A stretch of DNA of 64,000 bases from Gautieria morchelliformis (Eukaryota; Basidiomycota; Agaricomycetes; Gomphales; Gomphaceae). Shown here in pieces: positions 63,546-64,000 of this stretch (its first letter is position 1; each line of letters begins with the position of its first letter). The notes under the pieces are model-generated. The model did not search any database and was not told where the DNA came from. It worked only from the letters and a program-made list of their open reading frames with translations. The DNA is taken from positions 1 through 64,000 of the forward strand of contig WHVA01000404.1 in the NCBI GenBank assembly GCA_015179125.1. Reading direction: 5' to 3'. The translations under genes were made by a program, and so were the position numbers.

Positions 63546-64000
63546 TTACAAATAACATAACAAACATATCCTTCAGACCAGGTTGGGATACCAGGCAAGA
63601 ACGTGCACGCACATGCACCCTACACAGTTCCTTTTCGTGCACCCAGCCGAGCCCATGAGTGGACTGACTCCTAAAATAGCGGCAGTATAGACTGCGCACC
63701 CTCTAAGTGCACATTAGTCATCTTAGGGTTAGGTTTTAGATCGCAAAAAATACCCAGGGGAGAATTTTCAAATTTTGGTAGGACATCCTGGTAGCTATGA
63801 TATATGACTTTGGGGTCTGATAAGTCAATTATTGACTGTGGTAGTACTCTATGCCCATGAAACTTTACTTTTCTCTAATGTCTGTTCGGTGTAGTGGTTA
63901 TAAGTATTATGTACATTGAAGTTAGTGTGGCCGGTTCAATTCTTGAGGTTTGTAGATTTTTGTTTCAACCAACAAACTTTGTGTAAATAGTTCATTGCCC
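63546..64000. repeat. Conserved block and SINE-like copy 3 (runs off the window)
   Basis: 63546-63850 matches 52170-52490. The SINE-like head follows with A box CGGTGTAGTGG (63887-63897) and B box GGTTCAATTCTTG (63933-63945), the most canonical B box of the three. The sequence continues past the window end. Confidence 0.6.

Overview
This looks like a transposon-choked stretch of a basidiomycete (Agaricomycetes) genome. The basis is a DUF6533-type multi-exon membrane-protein gene with short GT-AG introns, chromodomain-bearing Ty3/gypsy elements, a Copia element and Helitrons, with no bacterial or phage signal. I recognise no rRNA gene, functional tRNA gene or CRISPR array. Copies of some units sit in tandem and one is inverted, as in a repeat-rich or subtelomere-like duplicated region, but I see no telomere array.

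Layout. The underlying host DNA is a duplicated unit, and two long copies can be followed. Copy I is split into 1-1420, 19020-19659, 19789-19799, 40760-42540 and 43246-46260. Copy II starts at 47946. Between the pieces of copy I sits a nested stack of mobile DNA. A hairpin-rich element (1421-2268 and 18921-19019) is split by Gypsy-1 (2269-18920). The gag of Gypsy-1 is split by two head-to-tail Helitrons (3389-10271 and 10272-13419). Further along, a 129-bp solo-LTR-like insertion (19660-19788) precedes a Copia element (19800-40759). The Copia is split by a very young Gypsy-2 (21310-27886) and by Gypsy-3 (29743-38868), and its 3' LTR holds a solo LTR (39816-40551). Nearly all of these joins carry target-site duplications or the A|T Helitron signature, so the order of events can be read.

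Region 40.8-64 kb is a mosaic of duplicated units. It holds two copies of a tail-anchored-like small protein gene, four copies of a Pro/His-rich ORF block, and three copies of the DUF6533 gene (two long, one inverted and truncated). It also holds three copies of a tRNA-headed SINE-like block, a 576-bp palindromic MITE, a second MITE, a solo LTR, a gag zinc-knuckle fragment and a decayed Tup1-like WD40 pseudogene.

Function. Only Gypsy-2 looks potentially active: its LTRs differ at one visible site, gag is intact, a canonical -1 slippery heptamer joins gag to pol, and there is one break in a C9 tract before the chromodomain. The others are dead. Gypsy-1 and the Copia are broken mainly by TGA stops that are explained by CGA to TGA (CpG to TpG), and their LTR pairs differ mostly at CpG sites. 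This points to cytosine methylation and deamination silencing this region. Gypsy-2 and Gypsy-3 both carry unexplained coding sequence between pol and the 3' LTR.
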